Positions 8,196-17,169 of a DNA stretch of 64,000 bases are shown one piece after another (the stretch's first letter is position 1; every line of letters starts with the position of its first letter). Where the stretch lies: assembly GCF_014201775.1 (NCBI RefSeq), contig NZ_JACHFG010000002.1:283454-347453 (forward strand). Reading direction: 5' to 3'. Origin of the DNA: Borreliella yangtzensis. GTDB lineage: Bacteria; Spirochaetota; Spirochaetia; Borreliales; Borreliaceae. The position numbers and the translations under genes are program-made. The notes below the pieces were generated by a model. That model worked only from the letters and a program-made list of their open reading frames with translations, searched no databases and was not told where the DNA came from.

Positions 8196-9161
8196 ATGAA
8201 TTTGATTTTTAATATTAAATTTTTTTTAAAAAAATATTTTTTACTTTTCCCCTTAGGCTTAGTTGTAATTTACGTTTCGTGTGTGGGCAAAAACAAACTA
8301 GATGACAAAAATATTAATAAGGAAAAGGAAAGTTCTTATAGATTTCCAGTAATTGCTATAAAAGTTAAAAAGGGAGTTTTGAGTGATTATTTGTCTTTAA
8401 ATGGAGATGTAGATACAAAAGTTAAAGCAGATATTTTCCCAGATGCTGCAGGTAAAATAACCTCTTTACAAATAAAGCTTGGGACTTATGTTCAGAAAGG
8501 GCAAATAGTTGCCACTCTTGATCCTTCAAGGCCCGGTTCTGTATATTTGAAAAGTCCAGTAAGAGCGCCAATCTCAGGATATATTTTAAATATTAGAAAA
8601 AAAATTGGCGAAACGGTTAATCCCCAGTCTAGCATAGCAGTAGTAGGAAGAATAGATGCAAAGCAAATTTTAACTTATGTGTCTGAGAAATACATTTCAA
8701 ATATTAAAGTTGGAAATGATGCTATTATTGAAGTTGGAGCTTATCCTAATGAAAAATTTAAAGCTAAAGTTTCAGAGATATCTCCTGTTTTAGATTCTAA
8801 AAGTCGTGCTATTGAGGTATATCTTACACCTATTGGTAGCAATTTAGACAAACTGATTATTGGTATGTTTTCTAAAATTAAACTTATTACTAAACGCTTT
8901 AGGGATGTAATTAAGATTCCAAGAGAGGCGGTTGTTGAGAGGGAAGGTAATAGCTTTGTATTTAAGCTAGATTTAGAAAGCAAAAGTGTTAAAATGTTAC
9001 CCGTTAGAGTACTTTTTGAAATAGATAATATCATAGCTCTTTCAGGCGAGATTGAAGAGAATGATTTAATTGTAGTAGAAGGAATGTCTACTCTTTCTGA
9101 CGGAACTCTAATAAATTTGGTAGATACAAGAGAGGGTCTTTCATCTGAAAGCAATATTTAA
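8196..9161 (+). CDS. besA: RND efflux periplasmic adaptor (membrane fusion protein)
   Basis: Links the RND pump to the TolC channel across the periplasm. The 321-residue product has a lipoprotein-like signal ending VIYVSC. A biotinyl-lipoyl-like domain (about 80-150, [18 protein letters not shown] ... [14 protein letters not shown]) is followed by beta-barrel and membrane-proximal segments. The two lipoyl halves follow each other with only a short linker, so the usual alpha-helical hairpin is missing. This matches the 'atypical' BesA adaptor structure reported from B. burgdorferi, as I recall it. It lies 21 bases after besC. Confidence 0.9.
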   Translation: MNLIFNIKFFLKKYFLLFPLGLVVIYVSCVGKNKLDDKNINKEKESSYRFPVIAIKVKKGVLSDYLSLNGDVDTKVKADIFPDAAGKITSLQIKLGTYVQKGQIVATLDPSRPGSVYLKSPVRAPISGYILNIRKKIGETVNPQSSIAVVGRIDAKQILTYVSEKYISNIKVGNDAIIEVGAYPNEKFKAKVSEISPVLDSKSRAIEVYLTPIGSNLDKLIIGMFSKIKLITKRFRDVIKIPREAVVEREGNSFVFKLDLESKSVKMLPVRVLFEIDNIIALSGEIEENDLIVVEGMSTLSDGTLINLVDTREGLSSESNI

Positions 9162-9179
9162 TTTATTGGGAGATTTGTT

Positions 9180-12100
9180 ATGTTGGTAAAGAGAGTAGTT
9201 GGCAAACCAATAACAATGTTAATTTTATTTTCATTGTTAATGATGATAAGTTTGTATACCTTTTCAAGATTGAAAGTAGACCTTTTGCCTGGGATTGATA
9301 TCCCCCAAATAAGTATCAATACTGTTTATCCTGGTGCTTCTCCTAAAGAAGTTGAAGAGAGTATTTCTAGAGTTCTTGAAAGTGGTTTGAGTTCAGTAAA
9401 AAATTTAAAAAACATATATAGCATTTCTTCTAAAGAAAATAGTACTGTTTCACTTGAATTTTATCATGGAACTGATTTGGACTTGGTTCTAAATGAAATT
9501 CGAGATGCTATTGAATTGGTAAAATCTTCATTACCTAGTAAATCGCAGGCACCTAGAATTTTTAGATACAATCTTAAAAATATTCCTGTAATGGAAATTA
9601 TCATTAATTCTGCAAGGCCAATTTCTGAGCTTAAAAGATATGCCGAAGAGATCATTAAACCTGGACTTGAAAGGCTTGATGGGATTGCAATTGTTACTGT
9701 TAATGGCGGAAGCAAAAAACGTGTTTTAATTGAAGTTTCTCAAAATAGATTAGAGTCTTATGGGCTTTCTTTGTCAAGAATATCTTCGATTATAGCATCT
9801 CAAAATTTTGAACTTTCAGCTGGTAATATATTGGAAAACAACTTAGAATATTTGGTTCAAGTATCTGGAAAATTTAAATCAATTGAAGAGATAGGCAATG
9901 TAGTTATAGCTTATAAGATGCCTGATATTTCTTCTTCTGGTATAAATTCATCTGCTATTGAAATAAAACTTAAAGATATTGCTAATATTAAGACCGATTT
10001 TGAAGATTTGTCAGAATATGTTGAATATAATGGTTTGCCTTCAATTTCTTTATCAGTTCAAAAACGTAGTGATGCTAATTCTGTTGCAGTTTCTAATATT
10101 GTTAGGAGTGAAATAGAAAAATTGAAATTATCTATGCCTAAAGATATAAGATTGGAAATTGCGTCTGATAGTACTAATTTTATTAAATCGTCTATTGCAA
10201 CGGTTGTAAATTCAGCTTATTTTGGAGCCTTGCTAGCAATATTTGTTATTTTTTTCTTTTTAAGGAGCTTTAGAGCCACAATAATTATTGGAATTTCTAT
10301 TCCAATAGCAATTATTTTGACCTTTTGTTTAATGTATTTTGTAAATATTTCTCTTAATATTATGAGTCTTGCAGGTCTTGCACTTGGGATTGGAATGGTT
10401 GTTGACTGCTCAATTGTTGTAATAGATAATATATACAAATACAGGCAAAAAGGAGCAAAGCTTATTTCATCTTCTATTCTTGGAGCCCAAGAGATGATGC
10501 TGCCTATTACATCTTCAACTTTTACTTCTATTTGTGTTTTTGGCCCATTTCTTATTTTCAAATCAGAACTTGGAGTATATGGAGATTTTTTTAAAGACTT
10601 TTCATTTACAATTGTTATTTCTTTGGGGGTTTCTCTTTTAGTTGCTATTTTTTTGGTTCCCGTTTTATCAAGCCATTACGTTGGCTTGTACACAAGTTTT
10701 CAAAAGAATATTAAGAGTGCTTTTATTAGGAAAATTGATGCTTTTTTTGCTAGTATTTATTATTTTTTAGAATTTTTGTATATCAATTTGTTAAATATAG
10801 TTTTAAATCACAAATTGATTTTTGGGTTGATTGTTTTTTTTAGTTTTATTGGTAGCTTACTTTTAGGATTATTGCTAGATGTGACAACTTTTAATAGAGG
10901 AAAAGATAACTCAATTTTTATTAATTTAAATTTTCCCCATAAAACTAATTTAGAATATGCAAAATTTTATTCTAATAGATTTTTAGAAATTGTAAAAAGT
11001 GAGGCTAAAGGATATAAAAGTATTATTTCTACTTTGAGTGCTGAGAGAATAACTTTTAATGTATTATTTCCTCTTAAGGAAGAGGTAAAAGATAAGTTGA
11101 TTAAAAGTATAGATTACGATGCAATTAAGTATAAGGTTATGAATCGCATCGGGAATCTTTATCCCGAATTTAATATTGACTCTTCCAGTGGTAATGCTTT
11201 GGGTGGTGGAGATTCTATTAAAATTAAAATTTCAGCAAATGATTTTGAGTATATAAAGGATTATGGAAAAACTTTAGTTTTTATGTTGAAAAAGGAAATT
11301 CCAGAACTTGTAAATCCAAGACTTAGTGTAAGTGATTCTCAACTTCAAATTAGTGTTGAGATAGATAGAGCGCTAGCTTACAATTATGGCATTGACATGA
11401 ATACCATTTTAAATGAATTGAAGGCTAATGTTAATGGTGTTGTTGCTGGGCAATATGTAGAAAATGGACTTAATTATGATATTGTTCTTAAGCTTGATAG
11501 AATGGATGTTAAAAATTTAAAAGATTTAGAAAAAATATTTATTACAAATCCATCTGGAGTTAAAATTCCTTTTTCATCAATAGCCACCTTTGAAAAAACC
11601 AATAAAGAGGAATCTATTTACAGAGAAAACCAAGCTTTGACTATTTATCTTAATGCGGGCATTTCTCCAAATGACAATTTAACTCAAGTCACTGCAAAAG
11701 TTATAGATTTTATTAATAATAAAGTTCCCCATAAAGAAGGAACAGTTCTTAAGGTTGAAGGAGAATATAATGAATTTTCAAATATTATGAGTCAGTTTAA
11801 AATAATCATTATTATGGCTGTTATTGTTGTGTTTGGCATTATGGCTTCTCAATTTGAATCTCTTTTAAAGCCCTTTATTATTATTTTTACAATTCCTTTA
11901 ACGACAATAGGGGTTGTACTTATACATTTTCTTGCAGGAGAAAAACTTTCTATTTTTGCTGCAATTGGAATGCTTATGCTTGTTGGTGTTGTTGTTAATA
12001 CGGGAATTGTTCTTGTAGACTATACCGGTTTATTGATCAAGAGAGGGTTTGGTCTAAGAGAAGCAATTATTGAATCTTGTCGATCAAGATTTAGACCAAT

Positions 12101-12395
12101 TTTAATGTCTTCTTTGACTTCAATAATAGGACTTATTCCGATGGCATTTTCTAGTGGAAGTGGGAATGAGCTTTTAAAGCCTATTGCATTTACCTTTATT
12201 GGTGGAATGACGGCTAGTACATTTCTTACTTTGTTTTTTATTCCCATGCTTTTTGAAATTTTTTCCAATATTGTTTCAAATTTCAAGCTTAGGTTAAAAA
12301 GAGTAGCGTCTAATTTAGATATTGAAAAATCATTCAAAATTAATAATTCAACTAAAAGTAGCTATGATAATTTATTTGAAGAAGATGGGGATTGA
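9180..12395 (+). CDS. besB: RND multidrug efflux transporter, inner-membrane pump
   Basis: Proton-driven drug/solute exporter of the AcrB family; 1071 residues with the usual duplicated plan of one helix, a large periplasmic loop, then five more helices, repeated twice. Seen are the porter segment DLLPGIDIPQISINTVYPGASP (split at 9273-9340) near the N-terminus, the TM4 motif GMVVDCSIVVIDN (about 408-420) and the second-half VVNTGIVLVDYTG (about 940-952). The second of the paired TM4 aspartates found in AcrB is Cys here; many RND pumps keep only the first. ATG follows GGGAGA. The stop codon is one base from the next gene. Confidence 0.95.
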   Translation: MLVKRVVGKPITMLILFSLLMMISLYTFSRLKVDLLPGIDIPQISINTVYPGASPKEVEESISRVLESGLSSVKNLKNIYSISSKENSTVSLEFYHGTDLDLVLNEIRDAIELVKSSLPSKSQAPRIFRYNLKNIPVMEIIINSARPISELKRYAEEIIKPGLERLDGIAIVTVNGGSKKRVLIEVSQNRLESYGLSLSRISSIIASQNFELSAGNILENNLEYLVQVSGKFKSIEEIGNVVIAYKMPDISSSGINSSAIEIKLKDIANIKTDFEDLSEYVEYNGLPSISLSVQKRSDANSVAVSNIVRSEIEKLKLSMPKDIRLEIASDSTNFIKSSIATVVNSAYFGALLAIFVIFFFLRSFRATIIIGISIPIAIILTFCLMYFVNISLNIMSLAGLALGIGMVVDCSIVVIDNIYKYRQKGAKLISSSILGAQEMMLPITSSTFTSICVFGPFLIFKSELGVYGDFFKDFSFTIVISLGVSLLVAIFLVPVLSSHYVGLYTSFQKNIKSAFIRKIDAFFASIYYFLEFLYINLLNIVLNHKLIFGLIVFFSFIGSLLLGLLLDVTTFNRGKDNSIFINLNFPHKTNLEYAKFYSNRFLEIVKSEAKGYKSIISTLSAERITFNVLFPLKEEVKDKLIKSIDYDAIKYKVMNRIGNLYPEFNIDSSSGNALGGGDSIKIKISANDFEYIKDYGKTLVFMLKKEIPELVNPRLSVSDSQLQISVEIDRALAYNYGIDMNTILNELKANVNGVVAGQYVENGLNYDIVLKLDRMDVKNLKDLEKIFITNPSGVKIPFSSIATFEKTNKEESIYRENQALTIYLNAGISPNDNLTQVTAKVIDFINNKVPHKEGTVLKVEGEYNEFSNIMSQFKIIIIMAVIVVFGIMASQFESLLKPFIIIFTIPLTTIGVVLIHFLAGEKLSIFAAIGMLMLVGVVVNTGIVLVDYTGLLIKRGFGLREAIIESCRSRFRPILMSSLTSIIGLIPMAFSSGSGNELLKPIAFTFIGGMTASTFLTLFFIPMLFEIFSNIVSNFKLRLKRVASNLDIEKSFKINNSTKSSYDNLFEEDGD

Positions 12396-12396
12396 T

Positions 12397-12705
12397 ATGA
12401 CTAAATTTTATAGATATAGGATTGAAATAATTTCTAACTTATCTTTAGAGCTTGATGTTCTTGAATGTATGGAAAAAGTAGAACGAGAGCTGGGAGAGCC
12501 TATATATTATTCTAAGATAGAAAATGTTTATGGAAAGGGCAAGAAAGGAGAAAAGCATGGCAATGGTGTTTGGCCCGAAGAAAATTTTATTCTGATTATT
12601 TATACCTCCAATCAATCTATTGTTAATAGATTAAGGGATATTGTAGATCATTTGAATCATTCTTACCCCACAGAGGGGATTAATTTTTTTGTTTTGAAAA
12701 ATTAA
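12397..12705 (+). CDS. Small PII-like protein linked to the RND pump (hypothetical)
   Basis: 102 residues, start MTKFYRYRIEII. I do not recognise a named gene. The central pattern 'VYGKGKKGEKHGNGVWPEEN' (about 47-66) resembles the GxG...GxxHG...WPxxN signature of small ferredoxin-like, PII-related proteins encoded beside RND exporters in other phyla (the PG0541-type 'transporter-associated' family). The alternation of strands and helices also fits that fold. The ATG at 12397, two bases after the besB stop, is preferred to upstream in-frame ATGs that lie within besB. It overlaps the following broken gene by one base. Function as a regulatory or nucleotide-sensing partner of BesB is inference. 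Confidence 0.7.
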   Translation: MTKFYRYRIEIISNLSLELDVLECMEKVERELGEPIYYSKIENVYGKGKKGEKHGNGVWPEENFILIIYTSNQSIVNRLRDIVDHLNHSYPTEGINFFVLKN

Positions 12706-13010
12706 TGTCTGAGAATAAAATTTTATGTACTATTTTGGGTAATAAATTTTTGAATAATAGAAATTATGTTTTAAAATTTGAGCATAAAAATGGGGGGGGG
12801 TAAGATTTGCTGCTAAGTTTAGCAAAATTTTCACCCAAGAAAATATTCTATTTATTCAAGAATATCTAATGATTTTTTGAAGCGTTAATGCTAAAAGATT
12901 ATGTTTCTTGTATTTTTAAAAAATAAAGAGGTTCTACAAAAAGAGTGACTGATTATCTTAAAAGTGATAAAATAAATCTTAGTGATAACATTATTTTTTT
13001 ATCTTTATGA
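12705..13010 (+). pseudogene. Broken fourth cistron of the bes operon (about 100 codons)
   Basis: ATG at 12705 overlaps the preceding stop as TAATG. It opens a frame of 32 codons (MSENKILCTILGNKF...) that ends at TAA directly after a run of nine G bases (12792-12800). Adding one G joins it to VRFAAKFSKIFTQEN... up to TGA at 12878. Removing one T from the T6 run at 12873-12878 continues as EALMLKDYVSCIFKK, then an in-frame TAA (12924), then RGSTKRVTDYLKSDKINLSD and a final TGA at 13008. The three segments together look like a single charged, roughly 100-residue soluble protein damaged by two frameshifts and a stop. I do not recognise the family. The G tract could alternatively be phase-variable. 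Confidence 0.55.
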
Positions 13011-13217
13011 AAATAATTAAATGTTTTATGTATATTTAGTAAAAATATTATTTGTGAAAACATTAAAATGGGAATTTATTTCTAGATTCCGAATTACTTT
13101 TTGTTAAGTAATTTTTAAATTTTGTTTTGATTTTTTTAAATTTGTTAGCTTTCTGTATGTTTTTTACAGCAGGGGGTTTTGTAAATAATTTTTTTATGAA
13201 TTTATGGTTAATAATGA
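13011..13217. other. Non-coding AT-rich spacer
   Basis: The gap without an intact gene runs from 12706 to 13256. After the broken gene, this part holds one weak hairpin (13092-13116) and no convincing reading frame on either strand. It leads into the promoter of the acyl-CoA ligase gene. Confidence 0.6.
13092..13116 (+). repeat. Inverted repeat, possible weak terminator
   Basis: AATTACTT (13092-13099) and AAGTAATT (13106-13113) form a perfect 8-bp stem with a 6-base loop, followed by a short T run. The stem is AT-rich and so weak. It could end the bes operon transcript. Confidence 0.4.
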
Positions 13218-13223
13218 TATAAT
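13215..13223 (+). promoter_or_regulatory. Extended -10 promoter of the acyl-CoA ligase gene
   Basis: TGATATAAT is a perfect extended -10 element. The -35 region is poor, which extended -10 promoters tolerate. The gene starts 34 bases further on. Confidence 0.6.
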
Positions 13224-13256
13224 AAACCATGTTAATTTTGTTAAAAGGAGGATTAT

Positions 13257-15149
13257 ATGTCAATAGCAAAGGCATTCTTTGAAGTGGCTGATCAACAAAA
13301 GGATAAGATTGCTCAAATATATAAAGTTTGCAATGGATATGCCCATGTTACTTATGGCGACTTAAAAAACAATGTTTTAAAGCTTGCTTCCTTTTTAAAG
13401 TCAATAAATGTTAAACATCAAGATAAAATATTTATTTGTTCTGAAAATAGGGCCGAGTGGGCCGTGATAGATTTTGCAATTTTATCTTTGGGTGCCGTTG
13501 ATATTCCAAAAGGCTCTGATGTTACTCTTTTTGAAGCTGAAATTATTTTTAACTCTGTTCTTCCGGGTGTAGTTATTTTAGAAAATTTAAATCTTCTTGA
13601 GATGTTTGTTCAAATTCAATTCACAGTAAAACCTATATTTATTATTATTGAAAATATAAATAAAGAAGATAGGTTAAAGTATGGTGATTTTGAAATTTAT
13701 ACTTATGGTGATTGTATTTTGTTTGGGGACAATTTGAGAAAAGATTCAGAAATTATTGACATTGCAAGTAAAGTTGATTCTAATGATATGGCAACAATAA
13801 TATATACTTCTGGAACAACAGGTTGTCCAAAAGGGGTAATGCTTAGTCATGCTAATCTTCTTTATCAGGTTTCTAGTTTTAGTTTAATGGTTGATACGCA
13901 AGTGGGTCAAATATTTATGTGTATTTTGCCAATTTGGCATTCCTTTCAGAGATCTTTTTCTTATAATATTTTTCTCAAGGGTATGGTTTGTTTATTTTCT
14001 ACCATTGTTCCAAGGGCAATGCTTGATGACATTAAAAATATTAATCCCCATTATATTGCAGCTGTTCCTAGACTTTGGATTGCAATAAGACAAAATATTT
14101 ACAAAGAAGTTTCTAAGAAACCGTTTATTTCTAGAATAATTTTTCATTTTTTTATAAAATTGGCATTTCTTAATGATATTTGCTATAGAGCGGTAATGGG
14201 GCTTTATCCGGACAGTGGGTTTAGCTTGTTTTTTCCTATAAAGAAAATTTTGGGAATGTTTGGGTTAATTTTCTTATTTCCTTTTAAAGCTTTGGGGAAT
14301 ATTTTAATTTTTAATAAAATAAATAAAATCTTAGGCAATAGCTTTGTTGTTGGAATTACTGGTGGTGGGAGTATGCCTATATCTGTTGTTAGATTTTTCA
14401 ATTCAATTGGAATTGAACTTGCTAATGCTTATGGATTGACAGAAACTTCCCCTGGAGTAGCCTCTAATAAGTATAAAAAAGTGATTATTGGAACTTGTGG
14501 TAAAATTTTGCCTGGAACTGTTGCTGAGATTAGAGATGCTGATGGAAATAAACTTAAAAAGCCTGGAAAAGGAATTTTGTTTGTAAAAGGTCCTCAAGTA
14601 ATGCTTGGATATTATAAGGATAGAGAGGCAACTTGCAGAATTATTGGTTCTGATGGTTTTTTAAATACGGGTGATATTGTAAAGTTGTCTAAGGACAATG
14701 TTGTTCAAATTATTGGTCGAGAAAAAGATACAATTGTTTTGAATAATGGGGAGAATGTTGAGCCTGCTCCAATTGAGATTAAGCTTGAAGAATCAATATT
14801 AATAGAAAAAGCGGTTGTTGTAGGGCAAGATCAAAAATTTTTAGGTGCTCTTATTCTTCCAAATTTTGAAGAAATAAATAAATATCTCGAAAGTGTTGGG
14901 CAAAAAATTTTTGATGCTAATAATAGACGTCAAATTATTGCAAATAATTTTGTTCTTAAGGCTATAAATGATGAAATAAAAAAATTAATCAATAGAACTA
15001 ATGGATTTAAGCCTTTTGAGCAGATATTAAAGTTTGCTCTTTTAGAAAAACCATTTGAAGTGGGGAAAGAAATGTCAATTAAAATGGATATTAAGCGAAA
15101 TTATATTTTAAATTTTTATAAAAACGAAATTAAAAATTTATTTATTTGA
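13257..15149 (+). CDS. fadD: Long-chain acyl-CoA synthetase (AMP-forming)
   Basis: Activates long-chain fatty acids to acyl-CoA through an acyl-adenylate, probably feeding scavenged host fatty acids to phospholipid and glycolipid synthesis, because Borrelia does not make fatty acids. The 630-residue protein has the P-loop YTSGTTGCPKG (about 183-193), the A5 motif NAYGLTETSPG (about 389-399), the FLNTGDIV motif and the NGENVEPAPIE segment. AAAGGAGG lies 5 bases before the ATG. An insertion of hydrophobic sequence at about 290-350 is a family feature of the bacterial long-chain group. Its stop codon directly abuts the stop of the convergent PBP gene. Confidence 0.9.
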   Translation: MSIAKAFFEVADQQKDKIAQIYKVCNGYAHVTYGDLKNNVLKLASFLKSINVKHQDKIFICSENRAEWAVIDFAILSLGAVDIPKGSDVTLFEAEIIFNSVLPGVVILENLNLLEMFVQIQFTVKPIFIIIENINKEDRLKYGDFEIYTYGDCILFGDNLRKDSEIIDIASKVDSNDMATIIYTSGTTGCPKGVMLSHANLLYQVSSFSLMVDTQVGQIFMCILPIWHSFQRSFSYNIFLKGMVCLFSTIVPRAMLDDIKNINPHYIAAVPRLWIAIRQNIYKEVSKKPFISRIIFHFFIKLAFLNDICYRAVMGLYPDSGFSLFFPIKKILGMFGLIFLFPFKALGNILIFNKINKILGNSFVVGITGGGSMPISVVRFFNSIGIELANAYGLTETSPGVASNKYKKVIIGTCGKILPGTVAEIRDADGNKLKKPGKGILFVKGPQVMLGYYKDREATCRIIGSDGFLNTGDIVKLSKDNVVQIIGREKDTIVLNNGENVEPAPIEIKLEESILIEKAVVVGQDQKFLGALILPNFEEINKYLESVGQKIFDANNRRQIIANNFVLKAINDEIKKLINRTNGFKPFEQILKFALLEKPFEVGKEMSIKMDIKRNYILNFYKNEIKNLFI

Positions 15150-17039
15150 TTATTTTAAATATAGTTCAAGCTCTTTTATATCTTCCAATTTTGTATTGGG
15201 AGATATGCTTTGCTTGTAAACAAATCCGTCGCCATTTATTTTTATTTTTATATTATTTTTATAGTATTTTAGTATATCTACTACTTCTCTTTTGGAAAGG
15301 TTTATAAAATTTGGTAAGTGTGTGTCGTTTTTATAATTAGCGGTGATTTTAGGGATCTTGATTTTTGATGGCATTTTGATTTTTTTATATGCGCTTGTAT
15401 TTTGCTGGTATTCAATAAACTCTATTATTTCTTTTGCCATTGGAGCTGCTATTCTTGTTCCATATATTATTTTTTTGGGATATCTGTACACAATATAAAT
15501 AATATATTTTGGTTTTTCTGTGGGGTATATTGCCAAGATAGAGGATGTATAGTCTTCTTCTGAGTATTTGCCGGTTTTTTTGTCAATAGCTTGAGATGTT
15601 CCACTTTTTGCAGAAATGTCAAGATTTTTAATTTTAAGATTTGGAATTCCGCCTTTATTTACAACTTCTCTCATCATTTTTAAAACTTTTTGTGCTGAAC
15701 TTTTGGATATTGTTTTTTTTATTTCTTCTTTATCAAATTTTTTAATGCTTTCTTCTTTATTGTTGCTTATTTTTTTTATTATTCTAGGTTTTAACATTAT
15801 TCCATTATTGCCTAGTACGCTCGCAGCTTGTAATATTTGAACCGCTGACACCCCTATTTCTTGTCCAAATCCAATTGTAGCTTTGCTTCGCCCTGACCAT
15901 TTTGAATAATGATTTAAGAGGCCCTTTGTTTCTCCAGGAAATGGAAATCCAACTTTTTTCCCAAATCCAAAATCTAAAAGTTTTTTGTAAAAGTATTCAT
16001 TGCTAACTTTATCAGTAATGTAAGCTATTCCAACATTTGATGAATAAATTAAAATCTCTGTAGAGTCTATATATTTATAAGGAGGATTTAATGTTTTGAT
16101 TGTAATTTTTTCTCCCGATGGAAATTGTTTTTGATATATTCCGTTATCTAAAAATTTTTCTTCTAAATTTAATTTCCCACTTTCTAATATTATTGCAACT
16201 GTAAAAATTTTATTGATGCTTCCAGGTTCATAGGTTAACGAAGAAGAAAGGTTTTTTCGTATTTCTTCAGGATATTCGGAATAAAAGTTTGCATCATATT
16301 GAGGAAATTGAACCATAGACAATATTTCTCCATTTTGAGAGTTCATTACTAAAGTAATTAAACTTTCAGGATTATTTTCTTCAAAGTATTTTTTAGCTAT
16401 TTTGCTAACACCTTGTTGTATGTCCATGTCTATTGTTAAGTAGATGTTGTTTGTTTCTAATTCTTCATTTAAAAATTGTTGTTTAGTTTTATCTTTTCCT
16501 AATATGCTATTTAGAGAAAATTCAATGCCCTCAAGGCCAAAATTATCTGTTCCTACAAAGCCTGTAATATTACTTGTAGTATGACGGAAAGGATAAATTC
16601 TTGTGTAATCAGGATACAAGGCAATGTTTGAGAGTCTGCCTTCGGCTTGAATTCTTTTAATTAAATCTGATTCCTCCCTTTTTATTTTTCTTTTTATATA
16701 TAAAAATCCTTTATTGGAAGAGAGCTTTTCCTTCAAAATTCTTGAATCAATTTGGAGTATTGCGCCAAGAGTTTCAGATGTGCTGACAATATTTTCTATT
16801 TTTTGAGGATTTGTTCCGATTGAGTAAGACTTTGAAGAGAATGCTATTGGCTTGCCATTTCTATCATAAATTGTTCCTCTTCTGGTAATATCATTTGATT
16901 TTAAAGATATCATGTTATCTGGGGTGTTGTTAAAGACCATTAGCGTAAAATATTTGTAAATAGTTAGCAAAGTTATACCCAAGAATATTGTTACTATTGT
17001 TTTTATTCGATAATTGTTATTAAGTATCTTTTTGGGCAT
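15150..17039 (-). CDS. Penicillin-binding protein (FtsI/PBP2 type transpeptidase) with PASTA domain
   Basis: Class B PBP that cross-links peptidoglycan on the periplasmic face, most likely the division-type enzyme. The 629-residue protein has a single membrane anchor (about 14-35), a dimerisation domain (about 50-190), and a transpeptidase domain with SINK (nucleophile Ser 274, Lys 277), SSN (333-335) and KSGT (478-481). A C-terminal PASTA-like domain (about 567-629, LPNFINLSKREVVDIL...) is present. Borrelia peptidoglycan contains ornithine, so the acyl acceptor would differ from E. coli. AGAGG precedes the ATG. It is divergent from hisS. Confidence 0.92.
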   Translation of the reverse strand: MPKKILNNNYRIKTIVTIFLGITLLTIYKYFTLMVFNNTPDNMISLKSNDITRRGTIYDRNGKPIAFSSKSYSIGTNPQKIENIVSTSETLGAILQIDSRILKEKLSSNKGFLYIKRKIKREESDLIKRIQAEGRLSNIALYPDYTRIYPFRHTTSNITGFVGTDNFGLEGIEFSLNSILGKDKTKQQFLNEELETNNIYLTIDMDIQQGVSKIAKKYFEENNPESLITLVMNSQNGEILSMVQFPQYDANFYSEYPEEIRKNLSSSLTYEPGSINKIFTVAIILESGKLNLEEKFLDNGIYQKQFPSGEKITIKTLNPPYKYIDSTEILIYSSNVGIAYITDKVSNEYFYKKLLDFGFGKKVGFPFPGETKGLLNHYSKWSGRSKATIGFGQEIGVSAVQILQAASVLGNNGIMLKPRIIKKISNNKEESIKKFDKEEIKKTISKSSAQKVLKMMREVVNKGGIPNLKIKNLDISAKSGTSQAIDKKTGKYSEEDYTSSILAIYPTEKPKYIIYIVYRYPKKIIYGTRIAAPMAKEIIEFIEYQQNTSAYKKIKMPSKIKIPKITANYKNDTHLPNFINLSKREVVDILKYYKNNIKIKINGDGFVYKQSISPNTKLEDIKELELYLK

Positions 17040-17124
17040 GAATTTCAGACCTCTTAAATTATTTTATGACTATATGAAATAAAAATTATTCATTTTTTTT
17101 TGTATCTATATTATTATATGTTAT

Positions 17125-17130
17125 TATACT
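17125..17130 (+). promoter_or_regulatory. Candidate -10 box for hisS
   Basis: TATACT in the divergent interval between the PBP gene and hisS, about 40 bases before the ATG. The -35 region is weak. Confidence 0.4.
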
Positions 17131-17169
17131 TTGAAAAAGTAGATACTATATAGCAGAGGGCATAATATA

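Noticed and set aside
8741-9154. Minus-strand frame of 137 codons within besA
   Set aside because: Antisense to a clear adaptor gene; S/L-rich composition typical of a reverse-strand shadow.
10217-10561. Minus-strand frame of 114 codons within besB
   Set aside because: Antisense shadow of the membrane segments.
12322-12396. Longer N-terminus for the PII-like gene
   Set aside because: It lies wholly inside besB; the ATG at 12397 fits the family-like start and operon spacing.
13063-13275. Minus-strand frame of 70 codons in the spacer before the acyl-CoA ligase gene
   Set aside because: Lysine/phenylalanine/asparagine composition of random AT-rich DNA, runs over the ligase promoter and start, no ribosome site.
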